Positions 19,766-30,189 are shown, counted from the first letter of the stretch. The stretch: 64,000 bases of DNA from Sphingomonas sp. RIT328 (GCF_000632225.1 NZ_JFYV01000012.1:1-64000), one strand, 5' to 3'. Notes: generated by a model from the sequence alone, not told the origin. Numbers and translations: made by a program.

Positions 19766-22624
19766 TTACTTCATCCGGATCGTCATCGGCTTGCCGCTAT
19801 ACGTCACCTGCGTCGTGCCATTCTCGGTGAAGTCGACCGGCTCGGCCTTGCCCGGCGTGTGGAAGCGTACCGACATCGCGCGGGTCGCGGGCATGCCCGG
19901 ATAGTCCCCGGTGCGCGCGCCGATCGTCAGCGTGCGGCTTGCCTCGTTCCACGCCACCGGCACGCGCGCGTACTTGCCCTTGGCATAGCCCTGCGAGACA
20001 CCGTCGTCCTCGTACAGCGAGAAGGCGCCGTCCTTGCCGGTGAAGACGTGGAGGACGATCGGCCCGCCCGGCTGTTCGCGCGCATATTGCACCGCCGGCC
20101 CGGTCGGCAGGATCGCGCCGGCGCGAACGAACAGCGGCATCCGTTCATAGGGTGCCGCCGCGGTGATCGCCTGACCGCCGGCATAATGCTGGCCGGTGGC
20201 GAAATCGTACCAGTCGGCCCCGGCAGGCAGATACACCGCACGCGAGCGCGCCTTGAACGCGGTCACCGGCGCGACGAGGAGATCGCGGCCGAACAGATAT
20301 TCGTCGTCGACGTTCCACGCCTTGCGGTCGGCGGCATAGTCCATGACCAGCCCGCGCATGATGCTGCCGTCCTTGAAGAACGTATCCGCCGCGGTCGTGT
20401 AGATATAGGGCATCAGCCGGTAGCGGAGCTGGTCGTACCAGAGCATCGATGCCGCCATCGCCGGATCGCTCGCGCTCAGTTCGTAGATTTCGCGCTTCGG
20501 CGTCTCGCCATGGCTGCGGAACAGCGGGCTCAACGCGCCGAACTGGAACCAGCGCAGGTTGAGCTCGCGCCATTCGGGCAGTGCGGCCGGCTCGGCGTTG
20601 GTATAGCGATCCTCGACCGCGAAGCCGCCGATGTCGTGCGTCCAGTTGGGCACGCCCGACATCGACAGATTGACGCCCGCCGAGATCTGGTCGCGCAGAT
20701 CGTCCCATCGTGCGGCGACATCGCCAGACCAGAGCGCCGCGCTGGCGCGCTGCAAGCCGGCGAAGCCCGAGCGGGTGAGGATGAACGGCCGCGTATCCGG
20801 ATTGGTCTCGCGCAGCCCCTCGGCGAAGCCGGCGGCATGGACCAGCGGGAAGCTGTTGAAATAGGCGCCGCCCGGCCCGAGCGCATTGGGACCCATGACG
20901 TATTTGCGCTCGTCGATCGACAGGTTGGAATGGATGTCGGGCTCGGTCGCGTCCATCCACCAGGCGTCGATGCCGAGCTTGACGAGATTGTCGCGCACCT
21001 GGCGGTAGTAGATCTTGCGCGCCTCCGGGTAATAGGGATCATAGTCGGTGTTGAGATAACCCGGCCCGACCCAGTCCTTGTTCTTCAGCTTGAGGTTGCC
21101 CTGATACAGGAAGCCCTTGGCGGCGAGTTCCTTGGCATTGTCGGTATTGGGATAGAATTTCGGCCAGACCGAGATCATCAGCTGCGCGTTGAGCTTGTGC
21201 ACCTCGTCGACCATCCCCTTAGGGTCGGGGAAGCGGGTCTTGTCGAACTGGTGGCTGCCCCATTGATCCTGCGGCCAGTAGAACCAATCCTCGACGATAT
21301 TGTCGAGCGGGATCTGCCGCTTGCGATATTCGCGCACGACGCCGACCAATTGCTCCTGCGTCTCGTAGCGCTGGCGGCTCTGCCAGAAGCCATAGGCCCA
21401 TTGCGGCATCATCGGCGCCTTGCCGGTCAGCCCGCGATAGCCGGCGACGACATCGTCCATATCCTTGCCCGCGACGACATAATAGTCGACCGCCTTGCCC
21501 GCCTCCGACGACAGCCACAGCGAATGACGATCCGCCTGGGGCAGCGGATCATTGTGGAAGAACGCCATGTAACCGGCGTTGGGCTCCCATTCGATGCGGA
21601 TCGCCACCGGCTTGCCGGCGGTCATCGGCAGGTCGATATTATGGTACCAGGGGTTCCAGTTCTGCCGCCAGCGGTCGAGCACCAGTTTGCCGTCGGCATA
21701 GACCTTGAAATAGCTCGAGCCATAGACGCGGAATTTGTGCGTGCCGGTGATCGTCGGATCGACCGTGCCGGTCCACACGACGCGCTGCTTGCCGACCACC
21801 TTGCCGGCGGTATTCTGGCCGCTGTCGGCGGAGGCGACGGTCTGCGCCTTGGCCTCGGCCGGCCAGCGCGCCTGATCCTTGATATATTGATAGTTGATCG
21901 TCGCTTCCTGCCGCGTCGCCGCCAGCCGGTCGCCGAGATAATATTGCGCGGTCCAGCCCGGCTTGCCGTTGCTCGCCACCTTCAGCCCGTCGCCGACCAA
22001 GGCATAAGGCTTGGGATTACCGAAGCGGGTGATCGAATTATTGTCCCACAGCAGCCCGTAATTGCGCGTCGAGACGACGAACGGGATGGCGATGTCCATA
22101 TTGTGCTGGGCGAGTTCGACGTCCTCGCCGTTGTAGTTCATCTGCCGGTTCTGATGCTGGCCGAGGCCGTAGAAGCCTTCGTCGCTGGCGCGGTTGAACT
22201 GCTGCTGCGTCGCCAGATAAGTTTTGCCCTCGACGCTGGTGCCGAACGCGGCGCGGGGCGCCTCGTCGAGCAGCACCTTGCCCGCGGCGTCGCGAACGGT
22301 GAGGTGACCGTCGGACAGGCGGATCTCGGCGCTCGCCTTGGCGAGGCGCAGCGTCACCGCGCCGGCGCTCTCGCTGATCTGCGGCGCGCCATGCGGCTTG
22401 GCGACGACCATCAGGCTGTCGGGCAGCGCGAGGTCGGTGCCGGGAACGGCGGTGACGCGGAAACTGTCATCGCCATAAGCGACGACGCGGACGCGCTTGG
22501 CCGGACCGCTGTCGGGCGTGACGACGACGCCCTGGTCGATGCGCTGCACCTCGGCGGCGAGCGCCGCTCCGGAGACGGAGACGGCAAGACCCGCGACGGC
22601 GCGGGCGAGGAAACGGAAGGTCAT
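19766..22624 (-). CDS. Exported GH31 alpha-xylosidase with inserted PA14 domain
   Basis: The 952-residue protein has a signal peptide (cleavage near ALAA), the GH31 N-terminal beta-sandwich, an inserted PA14 domain (about residues 225-370, starting GWTAQYYLGD), a TIM-barrel catalytic domain and C-terminal beta domains. The nucleophile is the Asp in WWMDATEPD (about residue 555), a form typical of alpha-xylosidases. A PA14 insert is known from Cellvibrio japonicus Xyl31A, where it favours longer xyloglucan oligosaccharides. It should remove alpha-1,6-xylose from the non-reducing end. It lies 133 bases downstream of the GH35 gene on the same strand. Confidence 0.9.
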   Translation of the reverse strand: MTFRFLARAVAGLAVSVSGAALAAEVQRIDQGVVVTPDSGPAKRVRVVAYGDDSFRVTAVPGTDLALPDSLMVVAKPHGAPQISESAGAVTLRLAKASAEIRLSDGHLTVRDAAGKVLLDEAPRAAFGTSVEGKTYLATQQQFNRASDEGFYGLGQHQNRQMNYNGEDVELAQHNMDIAIPFVVSTRNYGLLWDNNSITRFGNPKPYALVGDGLKVASNGKPGWTAQYYLGDRLAATRQEATINYQYIKDQARWPAEAKAQTVASADSGQNTAGKVVGKQRVVWTGTVDPTITGTHKFRVYGSSYFKVYADGKLVLDRWRQNWNPWYHNIDLPMTAGKPVAIRIEWEPNAGYMAFFHNDPLPQADRHSLWLSSEAGKAVDYYVVAGKDMDDVVAGYRGLTGKAPMMPQWAYGFWQSRQRYETQEQLVGVVREYRKRQIPLDNIVEDWFYWPQDQWGSHQFDKTRFPDPKGMVDEVHKLNAQLMISVWPKFYPNTDNAKELAAKGFLYQGNLKLKNKDWVGPGYLNTDYDPYYPEARKIYYRQVRDNLVKLGIDAWWMDATEPDIHSNLSIDERKYVMGPNALGPGGAYFNSFPLVHAAGFAEGLRETNPDTRPFILTRSGFAGLQRASAALWSGDVAARWDDLRDQISAGVNLSMSGVPNWTHDIGGFAVEDRYTNAEPAALPEWRELNLRWFQFGALSPLFRSHGETPKREIYELSASDPAMAASMLWYDQLRYRLMPYIYTTAADTFFKDGSIMRGLVMDYAADRKAWNVDDEYLFGRDLLVAPVTAFKARSRAVYLPAGADWYDFATGQHYAGGQAITAAAPYERMPLFVRAGAILPTGPAVQYAREQPGGPIVLHVFTGKDGAFSLYEDDGVSQGYAKGKYARVPVAWNEASRTLTIGARTGDYPGMPATRAMSVRFHTPGKAEPVDFTENGTTQVTYSGKPMTIRMK

Positions 22625-22757
22625 CGGTCTGATCCTGATCGGCAGGGAAGAGAAATCCGTCCGCCTGGAGCCTGTCGAAGGGCAGGGCCACCGGCGCGGG
22701 GTCGCCGGTGGATGGCGGGGCTTCGACAGGCTCGGCCCGGACGGAACATCGGGGAGG
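22625..22757. repeat. Inverted repeat pair between the GH35 and GH31 genes
   Basis: Copies of the element seen at 4.6 kb occur here: CCTGGAGCCTGTCGAAGGGC at 22664-22683 and its inverse GCTTCGACAGGCTCGG at 22720-22735. They could fold into a hairpin between two genes transcribed in the same direction, which might lower or process read-through from GH35 into GH31. Confidence 0.65.
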
Positions 22758-24395
22758 CTAGCGATAGGTGCCGAGCGTCACGCGCAGCAGCGTAGGCTTG
22801 GTCAGGTTGAGGCCGTAATCCGTCTGGTCGCCGTTCCAGACGCGCAAGGTCGTCCACGTCCCGGCGGCATCGAGGCTGCCTTCCTCGACGCTGAGATACT
22901 GGCTGTTCTCGCCCTTGACCGCACTCGCCCGGTCGAATTTGACGCGGACGTCGGAGCCGGCGAGCAGGAACTGGTCCGGCCCGAGCTGCGCCACCGCGAC
23001 GCCGCCGACCGGCTGGTCGCGGGTCGGATTGGGATCGGACTTGAGCCATTGCGAATCGCGGTCGCCGAACTGCCACTGGCCATATTGCGCGGTGATCGTC
23101 CAGCGGCCCATCGTGCCGGTCTCGTCGCTCGCGTCGGCGGGCTTGGCGCTGCCCCAGGTCGGATGCGCCAGCGACATCTTCGCCCAGCCGCGCGCGTTCG
23201 GCGCCATCAGCGCGAACTTGTCGCCGAAGGCGGCGACCGTCGCCGCGTCGATCACCTTGCTGCCGAGCGGATAATTGACATAGCCGGTATCGTCGAAGCC
23301 GAACGGCGAGAAACCGATGCCGCCATGGCCGAGCACCGGCCACAGATAGCGCGCATAGGCGACGGCATTGCCCGTCTCCGGGATCATCAGCGCATTGTCG
23401 GGGCGGCCGTAGAGCTTGAGGAAGGCGGCATAGGTCTTGGGATCGGCATTGTAGAGATCGGGCGCGACGACATCGAGATGCGGGGCGGCGGCCTTCCACA
23501 CGTCGATGATCGTCCAGTTCGGCCCGCCGCTCGCGCCGCCGTCCTCGCCGGGCGTCGCGAACGGGCTGCCGACCGCGGCATTGGCGTACATCGGCAGGTC
23601 GAGCACCGCGCGTCCCGCCGCGGCGATCTCGTCGACATAGCGCGCGACGTACCAGCCGTTGAACGCCGCCTCGGCGAGCTTGCCATAGACCGTCGTCCAG
23701 TCGCCGCGCTTGCCGGTCGTCTTGGCGAGGGCCGCCGGCACCGGCTGGCGGAACAGCGCCTGCGCCGTGGGCGACAGGTCGCGGTTCTGGCCATAGACGC
23801 CGGTCTCGTTCTCGACCTGCACCATGATGACGCGGTGGTCGGGATCGTTCGCCTTGAGATGCTGCATCAGCGCCACGAAAGCGCGCTTGTCCGCCTCCAG
23901 CGTGGTGCGCGCATGCGGGGTGAAGGTCGGGTGGGTCGAGCCGTCCGCCTTGCGCATCCGCGGGAAGCGCCTGGGATCGCTCTTGACCCAGGCGGGGGTA
24001 TAGCTCGGCCCGGTGTTCTTCCAGGTGCCGAACCAGAGCAGCACCAGCCGCGTGTCATGCGTCCGCGCGCCGGCGAGCAGGGCGTCGACATAGGAGAAGT
24101 CGAACTGCCCCTCGACCGGCTCGACCTGTTCCCAGGCGACCGGGATTTCGAGCGTATTGGCGTGGATCCGCTCGACCATCGGCCAGACCTTGGGCAGCAT
24201 GCCGGCGTAATTGCTGCTGTTGTTCGCCTGGATGCCGAGCATCAGGAAGGGTGCGCCGTCGACGAGCAGCGCGTGGCGGCCATCGCGCGCGATGATCTTG
24301 GGCAGCGGCGCGGCGGTCTGCGCCGCGACCGGTTGTCCAGCCAGCATCGTCGCCAGCAAAGGCGCAGCGAGCCACCGCGCAGTCCTGCCCATCAT
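22758..24395 (-). CDS. Exported GH35 beta-galactosidase with DUF5597-type C-terminus
   Basis: This 545-residue protein has a signal peptide ending near PVAAQ and a GH35 TIM barrel. The candidate acid/base Glu is in VQVENETG (about residue 193) and the candidate nucleophile Glu in MIPETG (about 339). A C-terminal beta-sandwich of DUF5597 type follows (about 390-545). It should remove terminal beta-galactose, for example from galactosylated xyloglucan side chains before alpha-xylosidase acts. ATG 24395 is preferred because GGGAGG lies six bases upstream; ATG 24401 and 24392 are possible. A LacI-type palindrome lies about 50 bases upstream. Confidence 0.87.
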   Translation of the reverse strand: MMGRTARWLAAPLLATMLAGQPVAAQTAAPLPKIIARDGRHALLVDGAPFLMLGIQANNSSNYAGMLPKVWPMVERIHANTLEIPVAWEQVEPVEGQFDFSYVDALLAGARTHDTRLVLLWFGTWKNTGPSYTPAWVKSDPRRFPRMRKADGSTHPTFTPHARTTLEADKRAFVALMQHLKANDPDHRVIMVQVENETGVYGQNRDLSPTAQALFRQPVPAALAKTTGKRGDWTTVYGKLAEAAFNGWYVARYVDEIAAAGRAVLDLPMYANAAVGSPFATPGEDGGASGGPNWTIIDVWKAAAPHLDVVAPDLYNADPKTYAAFLKLYGRPDNALMIPETGNAVAYARYLWPVLGHGGIGFSPFGFDDTGYVNYPLGSKVIDAATVAAFGDKFALMAPNARGWAKMSLAHPTWGSAKPADASDETGTMGRWTITAQYGQWQFGDRDSQWLKSDPNPTRDQPVGGVAVAQLGPDQFLLAGSDVRVKFDRASAVKGENSQYLSVEEGSLDAAGTWTTLRVWNGDQTDYGLNLTKPTLLRVTLGTYR

Positions 24396-24768
24396 CGTCA
24401 TCCTCCCGGTTCGCGTCGGCCGCCGCGGCGTCCGTCTGTTATGGTGGCGCTACCAAAGCGCGGCCGGAATGTCGATAAGTAAGACATAAGGTCATGGTCG
24501 TAGATGCGCGGGCAGGGGATCGGAAGGCGTTGATATGCCGTGTTTATGACTGCGGTCGCGGTGTTGCTGCCGTTTGTCGCGACGGCTCGCGCGAGTTGCT
24601 CGGACCAGCACAGATGTCGGACGATTGCTGCTTCGTGATTTTATGTGGCCAAGTGGCAGGAAGAACGCACCGCCGCGATCATGCCGGTGCCGCGATCGCT
24701 GCTCTGTCGCTACCGTGCCTTGCAATCCCCCAGTCCCGCGCGGCCGCCGCTGCTGCTATACCGCTGCC
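24396..24768. other. Divergent control region between the GH35 and ogt genes
   Basis: No gene is seen. The half nearest GH35 holds the LacI-type palindrome at 24442-24455. The rest (24480-24768) has no recognisable structure and would contain the ogt promoter. Confidence 0.5.
24442..24455. promoter_or_regulatory. Candidate LacI-type operator upstream of GH35
   Basis: TGGTGGCGCTACCA is a 14-bp inverted repeat with one mismatched pair and a central CG. It closely resembles TGGTAGCGCTAACA, the xyl-box bound by a LacI-family repressor in Xanthomonas plant-polysaccharide loci. Its position 47 bases before the GH35 start suits repression of the GH35-GH31 unit. Confidence 0.6.
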
Positions 24769-25266
24769 ATGCCGCTCGCCACCGCTTCGCTCGAATCGCC
24801 CGTCGGCACGCTGACGCTGGTCGCGAGCGACGTCGGGCTGGTTGCGGTGCTGTGGCCCGATGACGATCCGCGAAGGGTCGCGCTCGAGCCGGCGACGGCG
24901 GCAGCGGATCACCCGATCCTCGTCGCCACGGCGGGGCAGTTGCGCAGCTATTTCGATGGCGGCCGCAGGACGTTCGACCTGCCGCTCGACTGGCGCGGCA
25001 CGGCGTTCCAGCGCGAGGTGTGGGCGGCGCTGCTGACCATCCCTTATGGCGAGACGCGCAGTTACGGCGCGCTGGCCCGCGCGATCGGACGACCCGCGGC
25101 ATCACGGGCGGTCGGCGCCGCGAACGGACGCAACCCGCTGTCGATCATCGCACCCTGCCACCGCGTCGTCGGCAGCACCGGCCAGCTTACCGGCTTCGCC
25201 GGCGGGCTGAAGGCGAAGGCGACGCTGCTCGCGCTGGAGCGCCGGGCGGGCGAGTTGCCGCTGTAA
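24769..25266 (+). CDS. ogt: Methylated-DNA--protein-cysteine methyltransferase
   Basis: This 165-residue suicide DNA-repair protein transfers alkyl groups from O6-alkylguanine to the Cys of its IAPCHRVV motif (Cys130). It has the N-terminal ribonuclease-like domain and the C-terminal DNA-binding domain with YGETRSYG and the GxANxxNP segment (GAANGRNP). Length suits the stand-alone Ogt/MGMT form. ATG 24769 is chosen because the domain begins there; the longer frame upstream looks non-coding. Confidence 0.92.
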   Translation: MPLATASLESPVGTLTLVASDVGLVAVLWPDDDPRRVALEPATAAADHPILVATAGQLRSYFDGGRRTFDLPLDWRGTAFQREVWAALLTIPYGETRSYGALARAIGRPAASRAVGAANGRNPLSIIAPCHRVVGSTGQLTGFAGGLKAKATLLALERRAGELPL

Positions 25267-25361
25267 CGCAGCGCTGTGCAACTTTCGGCACACATTCGCC
25301 GCGACGCTCCCCGACCATCGCGCCACCTGTCGCCGCGGTGATCACTAAGTCACTGTAATGC

Positions 25362-25377
25362 AATGATTTTAATCATT
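25362..25377. promoter_or_regulatory. AT-rich palindrome upstream of dctA
   Basis: AATGATT-TT-AATCATT is a perfect inverted repeat in an otherwise very GC-rich genome, about 105 bases before the dctA start. It is a good candidate binding site for a regulator of dctA and the following porin-like gene. The protein that would bind it is not identified. Confidence 0.45.
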
Positions 25378-25481
25378 CGCGGTGGTCATTGCCTGCGGCG
25401 GGCGGGACACGGCATTCTCCTGCGACGCTCCACGGCCAGCAAGAGCCGGTACGCGCCGTTACAGAGGATGAAAGGCATCTC

Positions 25482-26831
25482 ATGAGCATCACCGTCGCCG
25501 CGACGCCGTCCGGAGGTCCCGTCGCACCGCCCGCCGCCAGGCCGTGGTACAAGCAGCTGTACCTGCAGGTGCTGATCGCGATCGTCGCCGGCGTGCTGCT
25601 CGGCCATTTCGCGCCGCAGACCGGCGAGGCGATGAAGCCGATCGGCGATGCCTTCATCAAACTGGTCAAGATGGTGATCGCGCCGGTGATCTTCCTCACC
25701 ATCGTCACCGGCATCGCGGGGATGCGCGATCTCGGCGCGGTCGGCCGCGTCGCAGGCAAGGCGTTCCTCTATTTCCTGTTCTTCTCGACGCTGGCGCTGA
25801 TCGTCGGCCTGATCGTCGCCAATGTCGTCCGGCCCGGCGCGGGGCTCAATATCGATCCCGCCAGCCTCGACACGAGCAAGGTCGCCGAATTCGCCGAGAA
25901 GGCGCATGAATCGACGATCACCGGCTTCCTCACCGGCATCATCCCCGACACCTTCCTGTCGTCGCTGACCGAGGGCAATATCCTCCAGACGCTGTTCGTC
26001 TCGATCCTGTTCGGCATCGCGCTGGCGCTGATCGGTGATCGCGGCACCAAGGTGCTGCACGTGCTGGAGGATATCTCGCTCGCCTTCTTCAAGGTGGTCA
26101 GCATCGTCATGAAGGCGGCGCCGATCGGGGCGTTCGGCGCGATGGCCTTCACCATCGGCAAATATGGCGTCGGCACGCTCGCCAATCTCGCGCTGCTGGT
26201 CGGCACCTTCTACTTCACCTCCCTGCTGTTCGTGCTGGTGGTGCTCGGGGCGATGAGCCGGCTGTGCGGCTTTTCGATCCTGCGGCTGATCACCTACCTC
26301 AAGGCGGAGCTGCTGCTGGTGCTCGGCACCTCCTCGTCGGAAAGCGCGCTGCCGGCGTTGATCGAGAAGATGGAACGCGCCGGCTGCCCCAAGTCGATCG
26401 TCGGGCTGGTCGTGCCGACCGGCTATTCGTTCAACCTCGACGGCACCAACATCTACATGACCTTGGCGGCGCTGTTCATCGCGCAGGCCTGCAACGTCGA
26501 CCTGACGCTCGGCCAGCAATTGCTGCTGCTCGGCGTCGCGATGCTGTCGTCGAAGGGCGCGGCGGGGGTGACCGGGGCGGGCTTCATCACGCTCGCCGCG
26601 ACCCTGTCGATCGTGCCGAGCGTACCGGTCGCCGGCATGGCGCTGATCCTCGGCGTCGACCGCTTCATGAGCGAATGCCGCAGCCTGACCAATTTCATCG
26701 GCAATGCGGTGGCGACGGTGGTCGTCTCGCGCTGGGAGGGGCGGCTCGACCACGCCCAGCTCGACGCCGCGCTGCACGGCCGCGCGTTGCGCGTCGATCA
26801 GCTTCCCGCCGACGCCGTTCCCGCCGCCTAA
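25482..26831 (+). CDS. dctA: C4-dicarboxylate:cation symporter DctA
   Basis: The 449-residue inner-membrane transporter of the DAACS/SLC1 family has about eight transmembrane helices and two re-entrant hairpins. Diagnostic motifs are the serine-rich [10 protein letters not shown] hairpin and [15 protein letters not shown] in TM7. It imports succinate, fumarate or malate with protons or sodium. ATG 25482 has AAAGG upstream. The outer-membrane barrel gene follows after nine bases, so the two probably form one operon for organic-acid uptake. Confidence 0.9.
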   Translation: MSITVAATPSGGPVAPPAARPWYKQLYLQVLIAIVAGVLLGHFAPQTGEAMKPIGDAFIKLVKMVIAPVIFLTIVTGIAGMRDLGAVGRVAGKAFLYFLFFSTLALIVGLIVANVVRPGAGLNIDPASLDTSKVAEFAEKAHESTITGFLTGIIPDTFLSSLTEGNILQTLFVSILFGIALALIGDRGTKVLHVLEDISLAFFKVVSIVMKAAPIGAFGAMAFTIGKYGVGTLANLALLVGTFYFTSLLFVLVVLGAMSRLCGFSILRLITYLKAELLLVLGTSSSESALPALIEKMERAGCPKSIVGLVVPTGYSFNLDGTNIYMTLAALFIAQACNVDLTLGQQLLLLGVAMLSSKGAAGVTGAGFITLAATLSIVPSVPVAGMALILGVDRFMSECRSLTNFIGNAVATVVVSRWEGRLDHAQLDAALHGRALRVDQLPADAVPAA

Positions 26832-26840
26832 GGACCGATC

Positions 26841-28334
26841 ATGATCTACCGCAGCTGCGCCCTCGCCGGCGCCACCGCCTCGCTCGTCCTCGCGACCGGC
26901 GCGATCGCCCAGACGAACGTCCCGCCGAGCGAAGCGGGGCAGACGCGCAATCCGGCGACGCCGACCGTCACCAGCTACCCTTCGGCCGCGGCCGGCGACG
27001 GCGCCACCACCAACGGCTTCAACCTGTCGCGCTGGGCGGAGGATTGGAGCAGCTATCGCGATCCGGCCAAGCGCCATGATATCCTCGACCGGCTCAAATT
27101 CCTGCCGATCGATGCCGATGGCGACGTCTATCTGACGCTGTCGGGCGAGGCGCGGCTGCGGGTGAACCACACCACCAACCCCAATCTGCGCGATTCGCGC
27201 GCGCAGCGGCAGGACATCAACCGGCTGGTGGGAGGTGCCGATCTCCACGTCGGTCCGCATTTCCGCGCCTTTGCCGAGATCGCACATGGCGGCATCTCCG
27301 GCGTCGAACTCGGCGTGCCCGCCGCGACGTTGCGCAACGACCTCGTCGTCCAGCAGGCGTTCGTCGAGGGGGATGCCGAGGTTTCCGGCGTCGCGATCGG
27401 CGCGCGCTACGGCCGGCAGGAATTCACCGACGGCGCCAATCTGCTCGTCTCGCAGCGCGACAACAATACCATCCGCTACACGCTCAACGGCATCCGTGCC
27501 TGGGCCCGCGGCCGCCGCGTGCGCGTCGACCTGTTCGACCTCAAGCCGACGCAATATGGCGATCTCGGTGCCGAGGACGACATCAGCGATCCCGCCCGGC
27601 GCTTCTCCGGCGTGACCTTCGGCTTTGCCGCGCCGACGCACTGGTTCGGCGGCTCGAAACTCTATGTCGATCCGTTCTTCTGGCGGCGGCGCAACAGCGT
27701 CGGCGCGTGGGGCGGGCGGATCGGGCCGGCGACGCGTTATTACGCCGGGACGCGTCTTTATGGCGATGCCGGGCCGTTGACGATCGACTGGACGGTCAAC
27801 CACCAGTCCGGCCGCTATATCGATCAGGATATCGACGCCTGGCAGGTCTTCCTCGCGCAGACCTATCGCCTCGGCAAGCCGGCGACCGCGCCGCGCATCG
27901 GCATCCACTTCGATTATGCGAGCGGCGGTGGCGGCTATGGCAACGGCAAGCTGCGCGACGCCTATGCGCCCTTCGGCAACAACATCTATTACAGTTACGG
28001 CCTGTTCCTCACCGCATCGAACCTGATCGCGGTCGCGCCGAACGTCACCGTCTCGCCGCTCAAACGGGTGCGCGTCACCGCCGAATATCAGCTCGCCTGG
28101 CGCGACAGCGTCACCGACGCGGTCTATCGCGCCAACGGCCAGCCGTTCGCGGGGACGCAGCGCATCGGCGATGCCAAGATCGGCGACGTCATGCGCCTGC
28201 AGGCGATCTGGGCGATCAGCCCGCGGCTGTCATTCACCGGCCGCTACGAGCATCTCGCCGCCGGCCCGTCGCTGAGCAAGGCCGGGTTCAAGAGCTCCGA
28301 CTTCATGGCCGGCTGGCTCAGCTTCCGCTTCTGA
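26841..28334 (+). CDS. Alginate export (AlgE-like) family outer-membrane protein
   Basis: This 497-residue protein has a signal peptide (MIYRSCALAGATASLVLATGAIAQ). It continues with alternating amphipathic beta strands typical of the alginate_exp family, ending in a strand with terminal Phe (WLSFRF), the usual outer-membrane insertion signal. Outside alginate producers, family members are thought to be substrate-specific channels. Its place directly after dctA suggests an outer-membrane pore for the organic acid taken up by DctA. No alginate synthesis genes are nearby. Confidence 0.8.
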   Translation: MIYRSCALAGATASLVLATGAIAQTNVPPSEAGQTRNPATPTVTSYPSAAAGDGATTNGFNLSRWAEDWSSYRDPAKRHDILDRLKFLPIDADGDVYLTLSGEARLRVNHTTNPNLRDSRAQRQDINRLVGGADLHVGPHFRAFAEIAHGGISGVELGVPAATLRNDLVVQQAFVEGDAEVSGVAIGARYGRQEFTDGANLLVSQRDNNTIRYTLNGIRAWARGRRVRVDLFDLKPTQYGDLGAEDDISDPARRFSGVTFGFAAPTHWFGGSKLYVDPFFWRRRNSVGAWGGRIGPATRYYAGTRLYGDAGPLTIDWTVNHQSGRYIDQDIDAWQVFLAQTYRLGKPATAPRIGIHFDYASGGGGYGNGKLRDAYAPFGNNIYYSYGLFLTASNLIAVAPNVTVSPLKRVRVTAEYQLAWRDSVTDAVYRANGQPFAGTQRIGDAKIGDVMRLQAIWAISPRLSFTGRYEHLAAGPSLSKAGFKSSDFMAGWLSFRF

Positions 28335-28394
28335 CCGTTCGGGATGGACGTTGCCGCGGTCACGCGCCAAGACGCGCGGCAAAAGGAGAGCCCG

Positions 28395-29171
28395 ATGTCC
28401 GACTATGCCACCATCCTCGTCGAACGGCGCGAGCGCGTCACGCTGATCACGCTCAACCGGCCGGAGGCGCTCAATGCGCTTAACGCACGGGTACTGGACG
28501 ATCTGCTCGCCGCGCTCGCCGACTTCGACGCCGACGACGGGCAGGGCTGCGCGGTGCTCACCGGCAGCGCCAAGGCCTTTGCCGCGGGGGCGGACATCAA
28601 GGAGATGCAGCCGCTCGACTTCGCCGCCGTCTATGGCCGCAACCACTTTTCGGGCTACGAACGGCTCACCGCGACGCGCAAGCCGATCATCGCCGCGGTC
28701 GCCGGCTATGCGCTCGGCGGCGGCTGCGAGCTGGCGATGATGTGCGATTTCATCCTCGCCGCGGAGACCGCCAAATTCGGCCAGCCCGAGATCAAGCTCG
28801 CGGTCAGCCCCGGCATGGGTGGGTCGCAACGGCTGGCGCGCGCAGTCGGCAAGGCCAAGGCGATGGAGATGTGCCTGACCGGCCGGATGATGGACGCCGC
28901 CGAGGCGGAGCGCGCCGGGCTGGTCAGCCGCATCGTTCCCGCCGCCGATCTGGTCGAGGAGGCGGTGAAGACCGCCGCGACGATCGCGGCGATGGCGCCG
29001 CTCGCGGTGCTCGCCAACAAGGAGATGGTCAACGCCGCGTTCGAGACGACGCTGGCGCAGGGCGTCCAGTTCGAACGGCGGCTGTTCCACGCCCTGTTCG
29101 CCACCGCCGACAAGCAGGAAGGCATGGCCGCCTTCGTCGAGAAGCGTCCGGGTGCCTGGACCGGCCGCTAG
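28395..29171 (+). CDS. Enoyl-CoA hydratase
   Basis: The 258-residue crotonase-fold protein hydrates trans-2-enoyl-CoA in fatty-acid beta-oxidation. Both catalytic glutamates are visible, in GGGCELA and in [15 protein letters not shown], together with the oxyanion-hole segment [11 protein letters not shown]. Start 28395 is preceded by AAAGGAG. Its stop codon overlaps the stop of the convergent tmk gene by four bases, so there is no room for a terminator between them. Confidence 0.92.
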   Translation: MSDYATILVERRERVTLITLNRPEALNALNARVLDDLLAALADFDADDGQGCAVLTGSAKAFAAGADIKEMQPLDFAAVYGRNHFSGYERLTATRKPIIAAVAGYALGGGCELAMMCDFILAAETAKFGQPEIKLAVSPGMGGSQRLARAVGKAKAMEMCLTGRMMDAAEAERAGLVSRIVPAADLVEEAVKTAATIAAMAPLAVLANKEMVNAAFETTLAQGVQFERRLFHALFATADKQEGMAAFVEKRPGAWTGR

Positions 29172-29812
29172 CCGGCGCGCGCGAGAAAGCGTTCGGCGGC
29201 GGCGAGCGCCTGCGCCTGGACCGCGCCGGGCGCGCCGCTCGCGTCGATCACCGCATGGCGATCGGGCGCGGCGTTCGCCTGGGTAAGGAACGCCTCGCGG
29301 ATGCGCTGATGGAAGGCGAGGTCGAGGCTCTCGAACCGCCCTTCGTCGATCGCCCCGTCGCTCAGGCGCTTGCGGCTGCGCGTCAGGCCGATCGTCGGAT
29401 CGACGTCGAGCACCAGCGTCAGGTCGGGCCAGAGATCGTCGGTGACCGCGGCATGAAGGTCGCGGATCAGCGCCTCCGACATGCCGCGCCCCGCGCCCTG
29501 ATAGGCGAGCGTCGAGCCGACGTAGCGATCCGAGACAACGACGCGTCCGGCGCTGACCGCGGGCAGCACGACGCGCGCGACATGCTGGACGCGCGCCGCG
29601 GTCATCAGCAGCAGCTCCGCGCGCGGGTCCCAGGTCGCGTCCTCGCCGGCGAGCAGCAGGCTGCGCAGCGCCTCCCCCTGCGGCGTGCCGCCCGGTTCGC
29701 GCGTGCCGACCACGTCATGGCCGCGCGCCTGCAATCCGGCGACGAGCCGGCGGACGACGCCGGTCTTGCCGGACCCGTCGACGCCTTCGACCGCGATGAA
29801 CACGCCCGCCAT
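29168..29812 (-). CDS. tmk: Thymidylate kinase
   Basis: The 214-residue enzyme phosphorylates dTMP to dTDP. It shows the P-loop GVDGSGKT, the TREPGGT substrate motif and the DRY motif (VVSDRYVGS), followed by a lid region rich in Arg and a C-terminal Ala-rich helix. Length is normal for the family. The gene stands alone, convergent with the enoyl-CoA hydratase gene and 98 bases from the chorismate mutase gene. Confidence 0.93.
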   Translation of the reverse strand: MAGVFIAVEGVDGSGKTGVVRRLVAGLQARGHDVVGTREPGGTPQGEALRSLLLAGEDATWDPRAELLLMTAARVQHVARVVLPAVSAGRVVVSDRYVGSTLAYQGAGRGMSEALIRDLHAAVTDDLWPDLTLVLDVDPTIGLTRSRKRLSDGAIDEGRFESLDLAFHQRIREAFLTQANAAPDRHAVIDASGAPGAVQAQALAAAERFLARAG

Positions 29813-29910
29813 CAGCCGCGGCTCCCGGCGGGACCGGGGCGGGGGCAGGGGGCGCGGCCCGGCAAGGGGCGGAGAGGATTGGACAGGGCTGGCACGGGAT
29901 CGTGGTGCGC

Positions 29911-30189
29911 TCAGCCGGCCAGTTGCTGGTGGTGGCGGATCACCTCGTCGATGATGAAGCGCAGGAACTTCTCGCTGAACTCAGGGTCGAGCTCCGCCTC
30001 TTCGGCGAGCCGGCGCAGCCGGGCGATCTGCCGCTCCTCACGGCCGGGATCGGCGGCGGGCAGGCCGCTCGTCGCCTTGTGGCGGCCGACCGCCTGCGTC
30101 ACCTTGAACCGCTCGGCGAGCAGATGGACGAGCGCCGCGTCGATATTGTCGATGCTCTTGCGATACCCCTGCAACACGTCGTCGCTCAC
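29911..30189 (-). CDS. Chorismate mutase, AroQ class
   Basis: This 92-residue all-helical protein matches monofunctional AroQ chorismate mutases, which convert chorismate to prephenate for phenylalanine and tyrosine synthesis. Visible features are [20 protein letters not shown] (helix 1 with the active-site Arg region), the VGRHKA lysine and the [15 protein letters not shown] helix. GTG at 30189 is preferred because AGGAG stands six bases upstream; an ATG 33 bases earlier lacks such a site. Confidence 0.87.
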   Translation of the reverse strand: MSDDVLQGYRKSIDNIDAALVHLLAERFKVTQAVGRHKATSGLPAADPGREERQIARLRRLAEEAELDPEFSEKFLRFIIDEVIRHHQQLAG

